A stretch of DNA of 64,000 bases from Desulfatibacillum sp. (GCA_016342355.1 JAEINP010000017.1:1-64000); one strand, 5' to 3'. Positions 32,599 through 41,912 are shown, counted from the stretch's first letter. Numbers and translations are program-made. Notes: generated from the sequence alone by a model not told the origin.

Positions 32599-33390
32599 CT
32601 ACTTTCTCTGCCCGGGAACAGGCGGGGTTTCAGGAGGCCCGGCAAAAGCCTGGGCGAATTCCATCCATTGTCTGGCCGTGTCTCCCGTCACTACCAAGCC
32701 TGTATCCCCCACATTGCGGCGCTGGGTGACCACCAGGCAAAAATCCAGGGCATCACCCTTTACAACTTGGTCCGTGTCTCCGCTTCCGAGTGTCCAGATT
32801 TCCCCTGAGGGGCTGGTTAACTCCACGCGCACGGTCTTTTCCGGAACCGACGCCTGGCGGTTGACAAAACTCCATTTGAACGTGATGAAACCTATATGCG
32901 CCACATGGGCCAATCGATCCGTGGCTTCCCGGTCTGCGCCCAGAGCGTCCACCACGTCCTGACCATGGGCCCAGGTTTCCATGAGCCTGGCGGTGGCAAA
33001 AGACCGGGCGCTCATGTCCGGGCCATACCAGGGCAGGCGGTCCTTGGGCTGCAAGGCTTCCAGAGCCTTGAGTTCGGCTGCGCGTTCTTCGCGCCACCAA
33101 GCCATGAGTTCAACGGCATTTTTTTTCCGCCCAATAGCGTGGACCCTTTTGTGGACATCATCGAAATCCTTGATGCCTTCTATGAGGCCCTGAAGCTGCT
33201 GGTTAAAAGCCTCAAGATCGGTGGCGGCCAGTTTTCCCGCTTCGTCAAAAAAAGCGATGTGAGAAATCTCGTCCCGGATGGTCCACCCGAAAAATGGGGT
33301 GACTGTATCCAGGGCCTTGTCATCCAGGTTCGCCACCAAGGCGTCCAGGGCATCGTATTCCGATTTCAGGTCATTACAGATATCTTTCAT
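32599..33390 (-). CDS. TIGR03084-like / mycothiol-type maleylpyruvate isomerase family protein
   Basis: 263 aa. The N-terminal half is the DinB-like four-helix fold with metal-binding His (DEISHIAFFDE and TWAHGQDVVDALG). The rest fits the TIGR03084 group (ETWAHGQD and VVKGDALDFCLVVTQRRNV). These proteins are predicted metal-dependent transferases using thiols; mycothiol is unlikely here, so the cofactor is unknown. Its start overlaps the stop of the TetR gene by 4 nt (ATGA), so the regulator and this protein are coupled. Confidence 0.75.
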   Translation of the reverse strand: MKDICNDLKSEYDALDALVANLDDKALDTVTPFFGWTIRDEISHIAFFDEAGKLAATDLEAFNQQLQGLIEGIKDFDDVHKRVHAIGRKKNAVELMAWWREERAAELKALEALQPKDRLPWYGPDMSARSFATARLMETWAHGQDVVDALGADREATDRLAHVAHIGFITFKWSFVNRQASVPEKTVRVELTSPSGEIWTLGSGDTDQVVKGDALDFCLVVTQRRNVGDTGLVVTGDTARQWMEFAQAFAGPPETPPVPGQRK

Positions 33391-34055
33391 TCCAGCTTCC
33401 CTCCCTCCGTAGCTATCAGGCTTTGGATTCCCCCCACAACAAAGGCGACAGTTTCTTCCCCCACAGTCTTCAGCGCTTCAGGATCCATTTGACTGAGCTT
33501 GTAAAAATACCCCAGGCGGTCGTAAACACCCACGGTGCACACTGCCATGATTTCCGGGGACATGATGGACTTAAACTCCATTCCCGAGGCTTCCTGAACC
33601 CGAAAAATTGCGCTTTTCACGTCCTCGATCATCTGGATCGACCAGAGTTTTCTCGCACGCTGAAACTGCTCGCTGTTGCCTATGCTTTCTTCGTAAAACA
33701 GGGCCAGCTTTTCCGGGTGGTGAATGCACAGCACTTCAAAAAAGGCCATCCCAGCCAGGCGAATGCCCTCCAGAGTGGTTGCCGCCTTTCGAAATTCACT
33801 GCCCACAAGTCGCCGCACGAAAAAACCAATATCGTCCAACACGCTCATGAGAAGGTCTTCCTTGTTTTTGAAATACCCGTACACCGTGCCCACAGAAACG
33901 TCCGCCATTCCGGCGATGTCTTCAATCCGGGTTTTCCGGTATCCCTGTTGGGCGAAAAGGTTTTCCGCGGCCTGCAAAATTGCCTGACGGCGCTCTTTGC
34001 GTTGCCTGTCCCTGCGCTTAATGCCGGGGATTGTATCAATAGTATTTTCTTGCAT
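33387..34055 (-). CDS. TetR-family transcriptional regulator
   Basis: 222 aa. The N-terminal helix-turn-helix is at residues 21-70 (QAILQAAENLFAQQGYRKTRIEDIA...VSVGTVYGYFKNKEDLL), the signature of TetR regulators. The C-terminal ligand domain is not assignable. Lying in one direction with enoyl-CoA hydratase genes, it may sense acyl-CoA or a degradation intermediate; whether it binds the palindromes at 44953-45000 is a hypothesis. Confidence 0.9.
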   Translation of the reverse strand: MQENTIDTIPGIKRRDRQRKERRQAILQAAENLFAQQGYRKTRIEDIAGMADVSVGTVYGYFKNKEDLLMSVLDDIGFFVRRLVGSEFRKAATTLEGIRLAGMAFFEVLCIHHPEKLALFYEESIGNSEQFQRARKLWSIQMIEDVKSAIFRVQEASGMEFKSIMSPEIMAVCTVGVYDRLGYFYKLSQMDPEALKTVGEETVAFVVGGIQSLIATEGGKLE

Positions 34056-34107
34056 GGTCCATTCGTTTAACGGTTATTGCGGTTAAGGCCAAGGTTCCTG
34101 TTCGATT

Positions 34108-34890
34108 CTAACAACCCTTGAAGGAGGGCAGCCTTTTTTCCAGCAAAGCGGCGATACCTTCTTTGGCGTCTTCCATTTCAAAGGTCCGGGACTGGCAATG
34201 CGCTTCCCAACGAGCCGCCTCTTTATAGTTCCAGTCCAATCCCTGGAGGATGGATTGCTTCATCATTTGGACAGCCGCCGGGGCGCTTAGGGCTATCTCA
34301 CCAGCCAACTCCAGGGCCTTGGGCAGCACCTGATCAGGCGCCAGTGCATAACTGGCCCATCCCATTTCCCTGGCTTCGGCGCCATCAAACAGCCTGCCGG
34401 TAAACAAAAGCTCATTGGCTTTGGAAAAGCCCACAAGGCGCGGCAGAACATAGGACACCGCCATTCCCGAGTGAATACCCAGCCTGGCGAAATTGGCCCC
34501 ATACTTTCCCTGGGTGGAGGCCACTCGGATATCGCACATCATGGCAAGGCCAAACCCGCCGCCGATTGCATGGCCGTTCAAAGCCCCTATGGTGGGCATG
34601 GGCAAGTCCGCCACGGCCAGAAATGGCTCGTACACCTTTTCAAAAACCTGGTTGGGCAACAAATGGGTGTCTTTGGGAAAGGCGGCGTGAAAATCCATAC
34701 CAGCGCAAAAACTCTTGCCTGTGCCGGTGATCACAAGACACCGGATGTCATCCCGGCTCCTGACCTGATCGATGGCTTCCTTGAAAGCCGGAAGCAATTC
34801 CGCATCCATGCTGTTGCGGTTGCCGGGGCGATTCAGGGTGATTGTGGCCACCTTGTCCGTCACATCAAAAAGAACTGGCGAATCAGTCAT
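34108..34890 (-). CDS. Enoyl-CoA hydratase/isomerase family protein
   Basis: 260 aa crotonase fold. CoA and oxyanion motifs are present (KSFCAGMD and GHAIGGGFGLAMMCD). At the place of the first catalytic Glu of enoyl-CoA hydratase the sequence is YGANFARLG with no Glu, while the second Glu (KANELLFTG) is present. A hydratase role is therefore not certain and an isomerase or other reaction is possible. It is nine bases after the ferredoxin-like gene and 52 bases before the TetR gene, so the run 37191-32599 is probably one operon. Confidence 0.85.
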   Translation of the reverse strand: MTDSPVLFDVTDKVATITLNRPGNRNSMDAELLPAFKEAIDQVRSRDDIRCLVITGTGKSFCAGMDFHAAFPKDTHLLPNQVFEKVYEPFLAVADLPMPTIGALNGHAIGGGFGLAMMCDIRVASTQGKYGANFARLGIHSGMAVSYVLPRLVGFSKANELLFTGRLFDGAEAREMGWASYALAPDQVLPKALELAGEIALSAPAAVQMMKQSILQGLDWNYKEAARWEAHCQSRTFEMEDAKEGIAALLEKRLPSFKGC

Positions 34891-34899
34891 TGTCCTCCC

Positions 34900-35991
34900 C
34901 TATTTCCCTGCCATCTTCAACGGTACGAGATTGGTTCCGCGCTTGGCGGCAATGCTCATAAACAATTCCTGTTCACTGGCCGGAGGCATTCTTCGCTGAC
35001 CCTCAGGCACAGGCTGCAGGGTGATGGCTTCGGTGGGGCAGGTTGTGACGCACAGGCCGCAGCCAATACAGCGGTCCAGGTTGATGACCGGAATTTCGTC
35101 TTCGTTGTAGGTGATAGCCAAAACCTGGCATCGGTCTTCGCATTCTCCACAAGAAGTACATGCTTCGCCGTCCACCACAGCCTGATGGTTGGTCAACACA
35201 ATTTCCACAGGCCTGGGATGCTTTTTCAAGGCCCTCAATACGCCGCAGCAGCACCCGCAGCAGTTGCACATGCCGCCTGGATTCACCACGTTGAAAGGCT
35301 GGTTCACCAACCCGTATTCCTGGCATTTGTCCTGAACTTCCAGGGCTTCCTCCAGGGAAACCATTCGGGCCAGACCGTTTTCCACATAATAATCCGCATG
35401 GCTGCCAAAAACAAAACAAACTTCCAGAGGCTTGGCGCACATGTTTCCAGTTTTGTGTTGTTGCACCCGGCAAATGCATTCGGCCAAGGCGATTTTCTTT
35501 TGTTTCTTTAGAATGGCTTTGGCGTTTTCATGATCCGCTACGGGGAAAGAGCCATCTATGGCTTGGTTCACCGGGATGGTGCGCATGGGAGCGTCCGCAT
35601 CGTTCTGAAAAGTCAGAAGGGCTTCATCCATGTATTGGTCGCAGAGTTGGGCGAATTCCTCGTCCATGTTCTTGAGCTGGAATTCGTAGGAACCCACCAC
35701 AAAGGGAACAGCCGCATAGCGCACTTGGTCGCCCTTGCGATGCCGGAAAATAAGCCCGTTCTTTGCCATTTGATCGCAAAGGTCGGTGACACGGTCCAGG
35801 TCCAACCCGGCCCGGGTTGCAATTTCCGCGGGTGTTTCCAAAAAGAGGGTCATGTCCAGGTACATCCCGGCTTCCTCTTCCGTGAAAATCTTTTGCAGGA
35901 TTTTAATTTCCACTCCGGATTCCGTGGCCGGATATCCTAAGGAATATTGGTCGAGCTGTTCACGCAACAATTGATAGATGTCTTTGGACAT
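34900..35991 (-). CDS. Cysteine-rich ferredoxin-domain protein with N-terminal winged-helix-like region
   Basis: 363 aa, cytoplasmic. Residues 1-110 look like a helix-turn-helix or winged helix (TPAEIATRAGLDLDRVTDLCDQMAKNG). The middle has ECICR and a very cysteine-dense CNCCGCCCGVLRAL segment, and the end two 4Fe-4S ferredoxin motifs (CTSCGECEDRC and CIGCGLCVTTC). This layout matches a family of 4Fe-4S proteins in sulfate reducers placed next to acyl-CoA genes; an electron-transfer role is plausible. A shorter relative is at 39590. Confidence 0.8.
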   Translation of the reverse strand: MSKDIYQLLREQLDQYSLGYPATESGVEIKILQKIFTEEEAGMYLDMTLFLETPAEIATRAGLDLDRVTDLCDQMAKNGLIFRHRKGDQVRYAAVPFVVGSYEFQLKNMDEEFAQLCDQYMDEALLTFQNDADAPMRTIPVNQAIDGSFPVADHENAKAILKKQKKIALAECICRVQQHKTGNMCAKPLEVCFVFGSHADYYVENGLARMVSLEEALEVQDKCQEYGLVNQPFNVVNPGGMCNCCGCCCGVLRALKKHPRPVEIVLTNHQAVVDGEACTSCGECEDRCQVLAITYNEDEIPVINLDRCIGCGLCVTTCPTEAITLQPVPEGQRRMPPASEQELFMSIAAKRGTNLVPLKMAGK

Positions 35992-36010
35992 GTGTCCCTC
36001 CCTTTATATT

Positions 36011-36409
36011 TTAACTGGAAAAAGTATAGTCGCTTTTTTCATCTCCGTGTTGATGGCCGCATTCATGGCCGTGATCACTGCATCCAATGCCTGAATCCTT
36101 GATCTTGCCGTCCAGCCAAAGTTGCAGGACTTCCTTGATTTCCCCGGCGCAGCCGCGGACCACCTGGATGCCTGCCCGGGTCAGCTTGTCCACTGCGCCC
36201 TGCCCCATGTTGCCGGCGAGCATGATGGTCACGCCTTGTGCGGAAAGCTCCTCAGCTATGTTGGATTTGCAGCCGCAACCCTGAGGCGACTCCACGGTTT
36301 GTTCTGTGGTCACGTTTTTATTTGCATCCAAAGTGAATACCGTAAAGTGGTCACAATGGCCAAAATGATCGTCAATATGTCCGTCTCTTGTGGGTACTGC
36401 CAGTTTCAT
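36011..36409 (-). CDS. NifX/NifB-type iron-molybdenum cofactor domain protein
   Basis: 132 aa, single dinitrogenase iron-molybdenum cofactor biosynthesis domain (LAVPTRDGHIDDHFGHCDHF then QGCGCKSNIAEEL and AGNMGQGA). It is followed by a His/Cys-rich tail (CSDHGHECGHQHGD) likely to bind metal. The ATG at 36409 has GGGAG seven bases ahead. Such proteins are common in anaerobes without nitrogenase and may handle Fe-S or Mo clusters, here next to a cysteine-rich ferredoxin. Confidence 0.85.
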   Translation of the reverse strand: MKLAVPTRDGHIDDHFGHCDHFTVFTLDANKNVTTEQTVESPQGCGCKSNIAEELSAQGVTIMLAGNMGQGAVDKLTRAGIQVVRGCAGEIKEVLQLWLDGKIKDSGIGCSDHGHECGHQHGDEKSDYTFSS

Positions 36410-36420
36410 GCTTTGTCTCC

Positions 36421-37191
36421 CTACGTTTTTGGCATCCTTTCCAGGAATGCCTTTATAGCTTCCTTGTGATCCTGGCTCATGAGCAAAAGAGGTTGTAAAT
36501 GGGCTTCCAGGTCCAAGGCTGTTCTTAAATCCACTCTGGAAACTGTGCTCATTGCCCGTTTGGTCCATGCAAGGGCCTTGGCTGACCGGGAAGCAATTTT
36601 TGTAGCCAATTCCATAACTTCTTCGCTTATAGACTCATGGGGCGATACCTTATTTATCAGACCCATGTCCAGGGCTTTTTCAGCATTAAACATTTTGCCG
36701 GTAAACACAAGCTCCCGGGCTTTGGCCATTCCCACCCGCTCCGTAAGAAAATACGCACACCCCAAATCAGGGACCGCGGCTATCTGGATGAAAAAAACCG
36801 AGAACACGGCCCGTTCCGTGGCATAGGTGATATCGGAAGCCAGGGCCAGGCCCATGCCTCCGCCCACGGCGAAGCCGTCCACTTCCGTTATAACTGGTTT
36901 GGGGCCCTGGGAAAGCATGAGCAAGATATCGTTGACCTTGACCATCGCCTCGCTTAAAATAACCGGATCCAGATTTTCGCCCAGCATGTTGGCGTCTCCA
37001 CCCGTGGAAAAATTGCCGCCCTCACCCCGAAGCACAATAACCTTTACCGAGTCGTCCGCCATAAGCCGGGGGATTGTCTCCAACATAGGAAAAATCAGGT
37101 CCGCCCCCATGGCGTTCATGTTTTTAGGGTTGTTCATACTGCAACGGGCCACGCCGCCAATTCTTTCCACCTTGAAAAAATCCGATTCCAT
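36421..37191 (-). CDS. Enoyl-CoA hydratase/isomerase family protein (PaaG-like active site)
   Basis: 256 aa; the ATG at 37191 follows GGAG at six bases. Crotonase fold with STGGDANMLG and GFAVGGGMGLALASD. Where hydratases have a catalytic Glu it reads IQIAAVPDLGCAYFLTERVG. This is the layout of PaaG-type isomerases, which use the Asp of the VPD motif, so isomerisation is more likely than hydration. It is the first gene of the run, 11 nt upstream of the NifX-like gene. Confidence 0.85.
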   Translation of the reverse strand: MESDFFKVERIGGVARCSMNNPKNMNAMGADLIFPMLETIPRLMADDSVKVIVLRGEGGNFSTGGDANMLGENLDPVILSEAMVKVNDILLMLSQGPKPVITEVDGFAVGGGMGLALASDITYATERAVFSVFFIQIAAVPDLGCAYFLTERVGMAKARELVFTGKMFNAEKALDMGLINKVSPHESISEEVMELATKIASRSAKALAWTKRAMSTVSRVDLRTALDLEAHLQPLLLMSQDHKEAIKAFLERMPKT

Positions 37192-37279
37192 ACCAATCTC
37201 CTTCCTCAACTCACAAATGCGGGCATTGCATGTCGCATGATCCCCCCCGGGCATCAGGCCTGCGTTATTTGCTTTGGCG

Positions 37280-38629
37280 CTATTCCGGCCTATCCTTTTT
37301 AAACCGGCGCCACAAATGGTCTATATGAAAAATTTGATAAAGAACAACCGCCAGGACTGTTGTTGAAGACAAAGGATCGCTGAAAAAAGGCCTTAGGAAA
37401 TGGGGCATGCGGGCAAAGACTTCAGGCACCAAGCCCGTGCCCACTCCCAATATAAAGGCGATGCCCATAGCAAACACCTTTCTTTCGTTCAGCTTTTCCG
37501 TGGTCATTTCCTGCAGGCCGGTGACGATCATAAAGGAAACCGCGAACAACAGACACGCGCCCACGACAGGGCCAGGAACCATGGCAATAGCCGTAGAAAG
37601 TTTGGGAGAAAAGCCCAGTATGGCGAAGATTGTCCCTGCGCAAATGGCTATCCACCGGCTCACCGCGCCGGTAGCCGCAGCCAGCCCCACATTGCTGGAC
37701 GAGGTGTCCACAGCCATGCCGCCCATGAGCCCTGCCATGGAGGTGGTGAATCCGTCGGCCAGCAGTCCCTTGCCGATGGGCTTCATGTCCAGCTCCTTCA
37801 GGTCGGGCTCGGAAATCTTTTGAGCCGCCACCAGGTTGCCGAAACTTTTTAACGAGCCGCATAAAGAAATGACCAGGAAAGGCACGATGAGCTTGGACGA
37901 AAAGCCCAGGCTCAACTGGTTGAGATCGTGCACGGGAAAGGCTATCCAAGGCTCGTGAATAATACGATTCATATCGCTCAAGGCGTCGGGGATGATTACC
38001 AGGGCCAGTATCCATCCCGCCAAAACCCCCAGCAACAGGCAGAACATCTTAACCGCCCGTTTCCCCCAAATATTGGCGCTTACCATCACTGCCAAAGCAA
38101 CCAAACCCACCGTGACATCCTGCCAGGCGATGCTGTCTCCTGCGTATTTGATTCCGAAGAAATTGGAAACCGATACAGGGATGACGCTCACGCCCACCAT
38201 CATCACCACCAGCCCAACCACGACAGGAGGGAAAAGAAAAGTGAGTTTTTTGATGACTCCGCTGAGGAGCATTTCCACCACCCCGGCAAAGACAATCATC
38301 CCGCGCATGACAGGAAAACCGCCGCTCCAGGCTGCCTGCATGGAAACCGCGATATACGAAGGGCCGCACACATTGGGGCAGAGGTAGCCCGAGCCCATCC
38401 ATTTGTTGCGGCTTGCCTGGATGACGCTGCCAATCCCGGCGGCTATCATGGTCAGGGCTACCATGGAACCAGCCTCCTCAATGGTCCCGCCTACCTCCTT
38501 CACCAGCATGGCTGGAAAGGTGGCGGCGGTAAAAAGCAGCAGCATCTGCTGGATGCTTAATAGCAGAAGGTCCTTGACGGGCGGGACATCGTTTAATCCA
38601 TAGATTATGTTGCTGTCGGGCTTTCCCAT
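37280..38629 (-). CDS. NCS2-family nucleobase/solute permease
   Basis: 449 aa with about 12-14 hydrophobic segments. The family signatures are VCGPSYIAVSMQAAW near residue 90 (helix 3 substrate site) and STAIAMVPGPVVGACLLFAVSFM near 350, as in xanthine/uracil permeases. Substrate specificity is not readable. It is separated from the cache lipoprotein gene by 3 nt, so the two are co-transcribed and the cache protein may deliver or sense the same ligand. Confidence 0.88.
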   Translation of the reverse strand: MGKPDSNIIYGLNDVPPVKDLLLLSIQQMLLLFTAATFPAMLVKEVGGTIEEAGSMVALTMIAAGIGSVIQASRNKWMGSGYLCPNVCGPSYIAVSMQAAWSGGFPVMRGMIVFAGVVEMLLSGVIKKLTFLFPPVVVGLVVMMVGVSVIPVSVSNFFGIKYAGDSIAWQDVTVGLVALAVMVSANIWGKRAVKMFCLLLGVLAGWILALVIIPDALSDMNRIIHEPWIAFPVHDLNQLSLGFSSKLIVPFLVISLCGSLKSFGNLVAAQKISEPDLKELDMKPIGKGLLADGFTTSMAGLMGGMAVDTSSSNVGLAAATGAVSRWIAICAGTIFAILGFSPKLSTAIAMVPGPVVGACLLFAVSFMIVTGLQEMTTEKLNERKVFAMGIAFILGVGTGLVPEVFARMPHFLRPFFSDPLSSTTVLAVVLYQIFHIDHLWRRFKKDRPE

Positions 38630-38632
38630 ACT

Positions 38633-39553
38633 TTATTTCATCCATGCCGGGCGGGGTAATTCGGAAATTGCGCCCACAATGACGGGTTGCCCGTCCATGT
38701 GCGCAACCCTTCCGTAAATGCTCATTTTAATGGGATGTTCGCCTGCATGCTCGGAACACAGCATGCCCACGGTGGCGTGGTCCACGCCGCCTTCTAATCG
38801 GTTTTTCAATTCCAGCAGGGGAGTATGTCCGGTGAAATCCTTATATTCAAACAAAGAATCAGTAATCGTCATGTCCATGCCCGGAGAGATCAAACAGACT
38901 CCGTCCATAGCCATGACAAACACACGCGAGTTCAATACCGTGAAGCGGGATTCCGGGGATTTAAGAACAGGCAACGCGTCCGCGCCCTGGCTTTCAATCA
39001 GGCGAACCGCGTCATCCACCAGAATCCGGAAGAATTCCCTTTCCGGCCTGGATGCGTCCAGCCCGCTGCCCACCACAACCGTCTGGCCGTTTGGCATGGT
39101 CACCCTTAGGTTGCAGGATGATTTCCACGTGGGATGCAGGCTGCCGGGCGAATTCCACAGATAGTGGACCCAGCCGTTAGGATTGTTGGGATTTTTAGTT
39201 TCCTGGTAAATCATCTGCATGGCCTTCTTGCCCCAAAGGTCTTTAAAATCATACAGATTGCGGCCTACTAATTCCGGGTATCCCCCGTGAAACAGGTTGA
39301 CGCCGTCTTCTGCATAGACATACAGATAGGCGTTATCCAACTTCCAGGTATCGGTATCTGTGGCAAAGGCCACAAATGCGGCTTCGCCCTGGACCTCGAT
39401 CAGGGCCGCTGCCTGATGCACCAGGGTGAGCAGACGCCTGGTATCCCGATAGTCATAAGCCGAAAAATCCGGGAGCGATTGGCGTTGCGTGAGCCCGCAC
39501 CCCACCCCGCCAGCAACCAGGCCTATCAACACTATCCAAATAAATTTTTTCAT
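38633..39553 (-). CDS. Exported protein with two cache-like domains, possible lipoprotein
   Basis: 306 aa. An N-terminal signal sequence ends near GGVGC, a weak lipobox, so the protein may be lipid-anchored. Two similar halves follow, each with a cache-domain pattern (YLYVYAEDGVNLFHGGYPELVGRNLYDFKD; then FVMAMDGVCLISPGM and SLFEYKDFTGH). There is no transmembrane anchor or signalling domain, so it is a stand-alone binding protein. Small carboxylate or nucleobase ligands are possible, given the NCS2 permease three bases downstream. Confidence 0.75.
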   Translation of the reverse strand: MKKFIWIVLIGLVAGGVGCGLTQRQSLPDFSAYDYRDTRRLLTLVHQAAALIEVQGEAAFVAFATDTDTWKLDNAYLYVYAEDGVNLFHGGYPELVGRNLYDFKDLWGKKAMQMIYQETKNPNNPNGWVHYLWNSPGSLHPTWKSSCNLRVTMPNGQTVVVGSGLDASRPEREFFRILVDDAVRLIESQGADALPVLKSPESRFTVLNSRVFVMAMDGVCLISPGMDMTITDSLFEYKDFTGHTPLLELKNRLEGGVDHATVGMLCSEHAGEHPIKMSIYGRVAHMDGQPVIVGAISELPRPAWMK

Positions 39554-39589
39554 TGCATATGTCCCAATAAAGTTGACTTGTTTTTCTGC

Positions 39590-40456
39590 TTAGATTGTCA
39601 CCACAGAAAGCAGACGCGCTACCACATCCTCCACCACATTGGGATTGTCCAGCCGGATTTTGATAGCCTTTTGCTTGCAAGTCGCCGCACAACGCCCGCA
39701 CACACGGCAAATATCCTTCCTGTGGACCTTTCCATCCACTATTTCTAGTGCATTAAGATAACAAACGTCAACACATTCTCCACAGCCGATACAATCTTCC
39801 GTGATTTCTATGGATATTCCCTCCACAGGATGCTGGAGAGAATCCACCAGTTCCGGGGGAAGGGGGGCCAGGAACCGGCTCAGACAGCAGCACTCGCAAC
39901 AAAAGCAGATGGTCATGAGCTTGCCACGGTCCTGGATGCCCAAGGTGTCGCTATCAAAGCGGATTTTCCCCACCATAGGCACCAGTCCAAAACCCACCCC
40001 CTTGCGGGCATGGGCTTTGGCCTCGTCCTTGGAAACAATCCTCCGCCACTTTTTGGGCGTATCCAAGGCCGATTCCCCCAAAAACAGACAGGCATGGTCA
40101 TCAGGATATTTTTGGCAGTCATAATTAACCCGGCAAACGCATTTGCTCAGGATAGCCCGGTGGGAGGAACGATCGATCAAAGCGTCAATGATTTCTATGG
40201 GCAGGGCCTGGTCCTCGGCGCCTTCGATATCCTGATTTATGGGAATCATGGAGAAATTGCTTTTGGCGGGATCAAATACGGCCATGCGCTTTCTGAGAAA
40301 ACCGATGCGCCCCAAAACAGCAAAATGCTCGGGGCCGAATAAAAGCGCCCTCCGGACAAATTTGGGAAGTTTCTTATCCCTCCCATATAGCCTTTGCATT
40401 GCCAGCCCGGACAGAAAAGTAAAAATATCAAACTCCCGGATTATTTTTATAAGCAT
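39590..40456 (-). CDS. Cysteine-rich ferredoxin-domain protein (shorter relative of 34900-35991)
   Basis: 288 aa. It shares the KCVCRVNYDCQ element, the dense CFCCECCCLSRFL segment and two C-terminal ferredoxin motifs (CIGCGECVDVC and CRVCGRCAATC) with the protein at 34900. It lacks the winged-helix-like N-terminus. The N-terminal region (FDIFTFLSGLAMQRLYG) is amphipathic and may touch the membrane. It is upstream of the cache and NCS2 genes in one direction. Confidence 0.8.
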   Translation of the reverse strand: MLIKIIREFDIFTFLSGLAMQRLYGRDKKLPKFVRRALLFGPEHFAVLGRIGFLRKRMAVFDPAKSNFSMIPINQDIEGAEDQALPIEIIDALIDRSSHRAILSKCVCRVNYDCQKYPDDHACLFLGESALDTPKKWRRIVSKDEAKAHARKGVGFGLVPMVGKIRFDSDTLGIQDRGKLMTICFCCECCCLSRFLAPLPPELVDSLQHPVEGISIEITEDCIGCGECVDVCYLNALEIVDGKVHRKDICRVCGRCAATCKQKAIKIRLDNPNVVEDVVARLLSVVTI

Positions 40457-40571
40457 GACTTTCTGTCTCCTAAATGGCCTGCGACGAACTGGTCAAGGCT
40501 GCTATGAACGGATCACATGAATTTTTTTCGAATAAAATCTTAGGATGGAATCTGTTTTGGGGCAGGAGGTT

Positions 40572-40593
40572 GGGGACCACCTTGGTGGTCCCC
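40572..40593 (-). terminator. Hairpin after the acyl-CoA dehydrogenase gene
   Basis: Perfect palindrome with arms GGGGACCACC and GGTGGTCCCC and a 2-nt centre, 130 bases past the acyl-CoA dehydrogenase stop. No T-run follows on either strand, so it may be an attenuating hairpin or mRNA end rather than a classic terminator. Confidence 0.5.
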
Positions 40594-40724
40594 ATTGTAT
40601 CTTACCCCTTGCGCCACAATGGGCCAGGCCGCTATTTTTGGCATCTTACGCCCTAATGCCCCCCCGGCAAAAAAGGCCTGGCAAGAAAAGCCGACAAGCC
40701 CCTTTTTCATTTTTTAAGTATGGT

Positions 40725-41876
40725 CTACAGACCGGAGGTCTTGAAAATGATTTCGTGCATGACTTCGTTGGCCCCGCCGCCAATGGAAATGAGCTTGGCG
40801 TCGCGCATGTACCGGGAGACCCACATCTCGTTCATGAACCCTATTCCGCCATGCATCTGGAGGCATCCGTCCGCCACCCTGTTCAAGAGCTGTCCGGCAA
40901 GGAGTTTGCCCATGGAAATTTCCCGGGTGGCGTCCTGGCCTGCTTGTTTCAGATTGACAATATGATACGTCAAAGCCCGCAATGCCTGGGATTCGGCCAT
41001 CCATTGTGCCAATCTGTGGCGCAGAACCTGTTTGGTAAGGAGAGGCTTGCCAAACACAATGCGGCCCTTCAGATATTCTGCGGTCTTTTTGATGGCCTTA
41101 TCCACTCCCACGTAAGTCATGGGCAGGGCTGTAAAGCGCTCATGCTGGAACTGCTGCATCTGCTGGATGAAGCCTTCCCCTTCCTTGCCGATGAGGTTTT
41201 CGGCGGGAATCCTCATGTTGTCGAAATAGAGTTCCGCCGTGTCCGAAGAACGCATACCCAGTTTGTCCAGTTTTTTGCTGATCTGGAAGCCGGGAAGATT
41301 GGTGGGCACGACAAACAGAGAGAAACAATGGTAGCCGGGATCGTCACTGGTGCGGGCTAAAAGGGTCAGGAAATCCGCCTGGGTCCCGTTGGTGATATAG
41401 GTTTTGGAACCATTGAGGATATAATGGTCGCCTTCCTTTTTTGCGTAGGTTTTCAGGGCCGCAACGTCCGATCCTGCGTCCGGCTCGGTCACGGCAATGG
41501 CGGATACCATATCACCCAAAACAGCCGGTTTCAGGTAGGTTTCCTTCAAATATTCGCTGCCGAATTCATTGATGGCAGGAGTAGCCATGCCGGTCTGAAC
41601 AGCAATGGCCATGGGAATGCCGCCGCAGTCAATTCCGCTCATTTCCTCTAAAAAGGCGCACTCGGCCCAGTAATCCATGCCTTGGCCGCCGTATTTGGGG
41701 TCGTAGCGGATTCCCAGGAATCCCAGGTCCCCCATTTTCTTGAACAGTTCGTGCAAGGGGGTGATTCCCGCCTCTTCCCACTCATCCACGTAAGGATTCA
41801 CTTCCTTTTTTACAAAATCGCGGACTGCGCCACGTACCATCTGGGCTTCTTTATCAAAATACAAATCTTTTGCCAT
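40725..41876 (-). CDS. Acyl-CoA dehydrogenase
   Basis: 383 aa with FAD-binding TEPDAGSDVAALKT and GSKTYITNGTQADF, and the C-terminal QMHGGIGFMNEMWVSRYMRDAK. The final segment has GGGANEVM instead of YEGT, so the canonical catalytic Glu at that position is missing, as in isovaleryl- and long-chain-type enzymes where the base is elsewhere. It oxidises acyl-CoA to 2-enoyl-CoA in the cytoplasm, with electrons passed to ETF. It lies 36 nt after an enoyl-CoA hydratase gene, which supports successive beta-oxidation steps. Confidence 0.92.
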   Translation of the reverse strand: MAKDLYFDKEAQMVRGAVRDFVKKEVNPYVDEWEEAGITPLHELFKKMGDLGFLGIRYDPKYGGQGMDYWAECAFLEEMSGIDCGGIPMAIAVQTGMATPAINEFGSEYLKETYLKPAVLGDMVSAIAVTEPDAGSDVAALKTYAKKEGDHYILNGSKTYITNGTQADFLTLLARTSDDPGYHCFSLFVVPTNLPGFQISKKLDKLGMRSSDTAELYFDNMRIPAENLIGKEGEGFIQQMQQFQHERFTALPMTYVGVDKAIKKTAEYLKGRIVFGKPLLTKQVLRHRLAQWMAESQALRALTYHIVNLKQAGQDATREISMGKLLAGQLLNRVADGCLQMHGGIGFMNEMWVSRYMRDAKLISIGGGANEVMHEIIFKTSGL

Positions 41877-41912
41877 TGTGCCCCTCCTTTGATGCGTTGG
41901 AATATGAAAATT

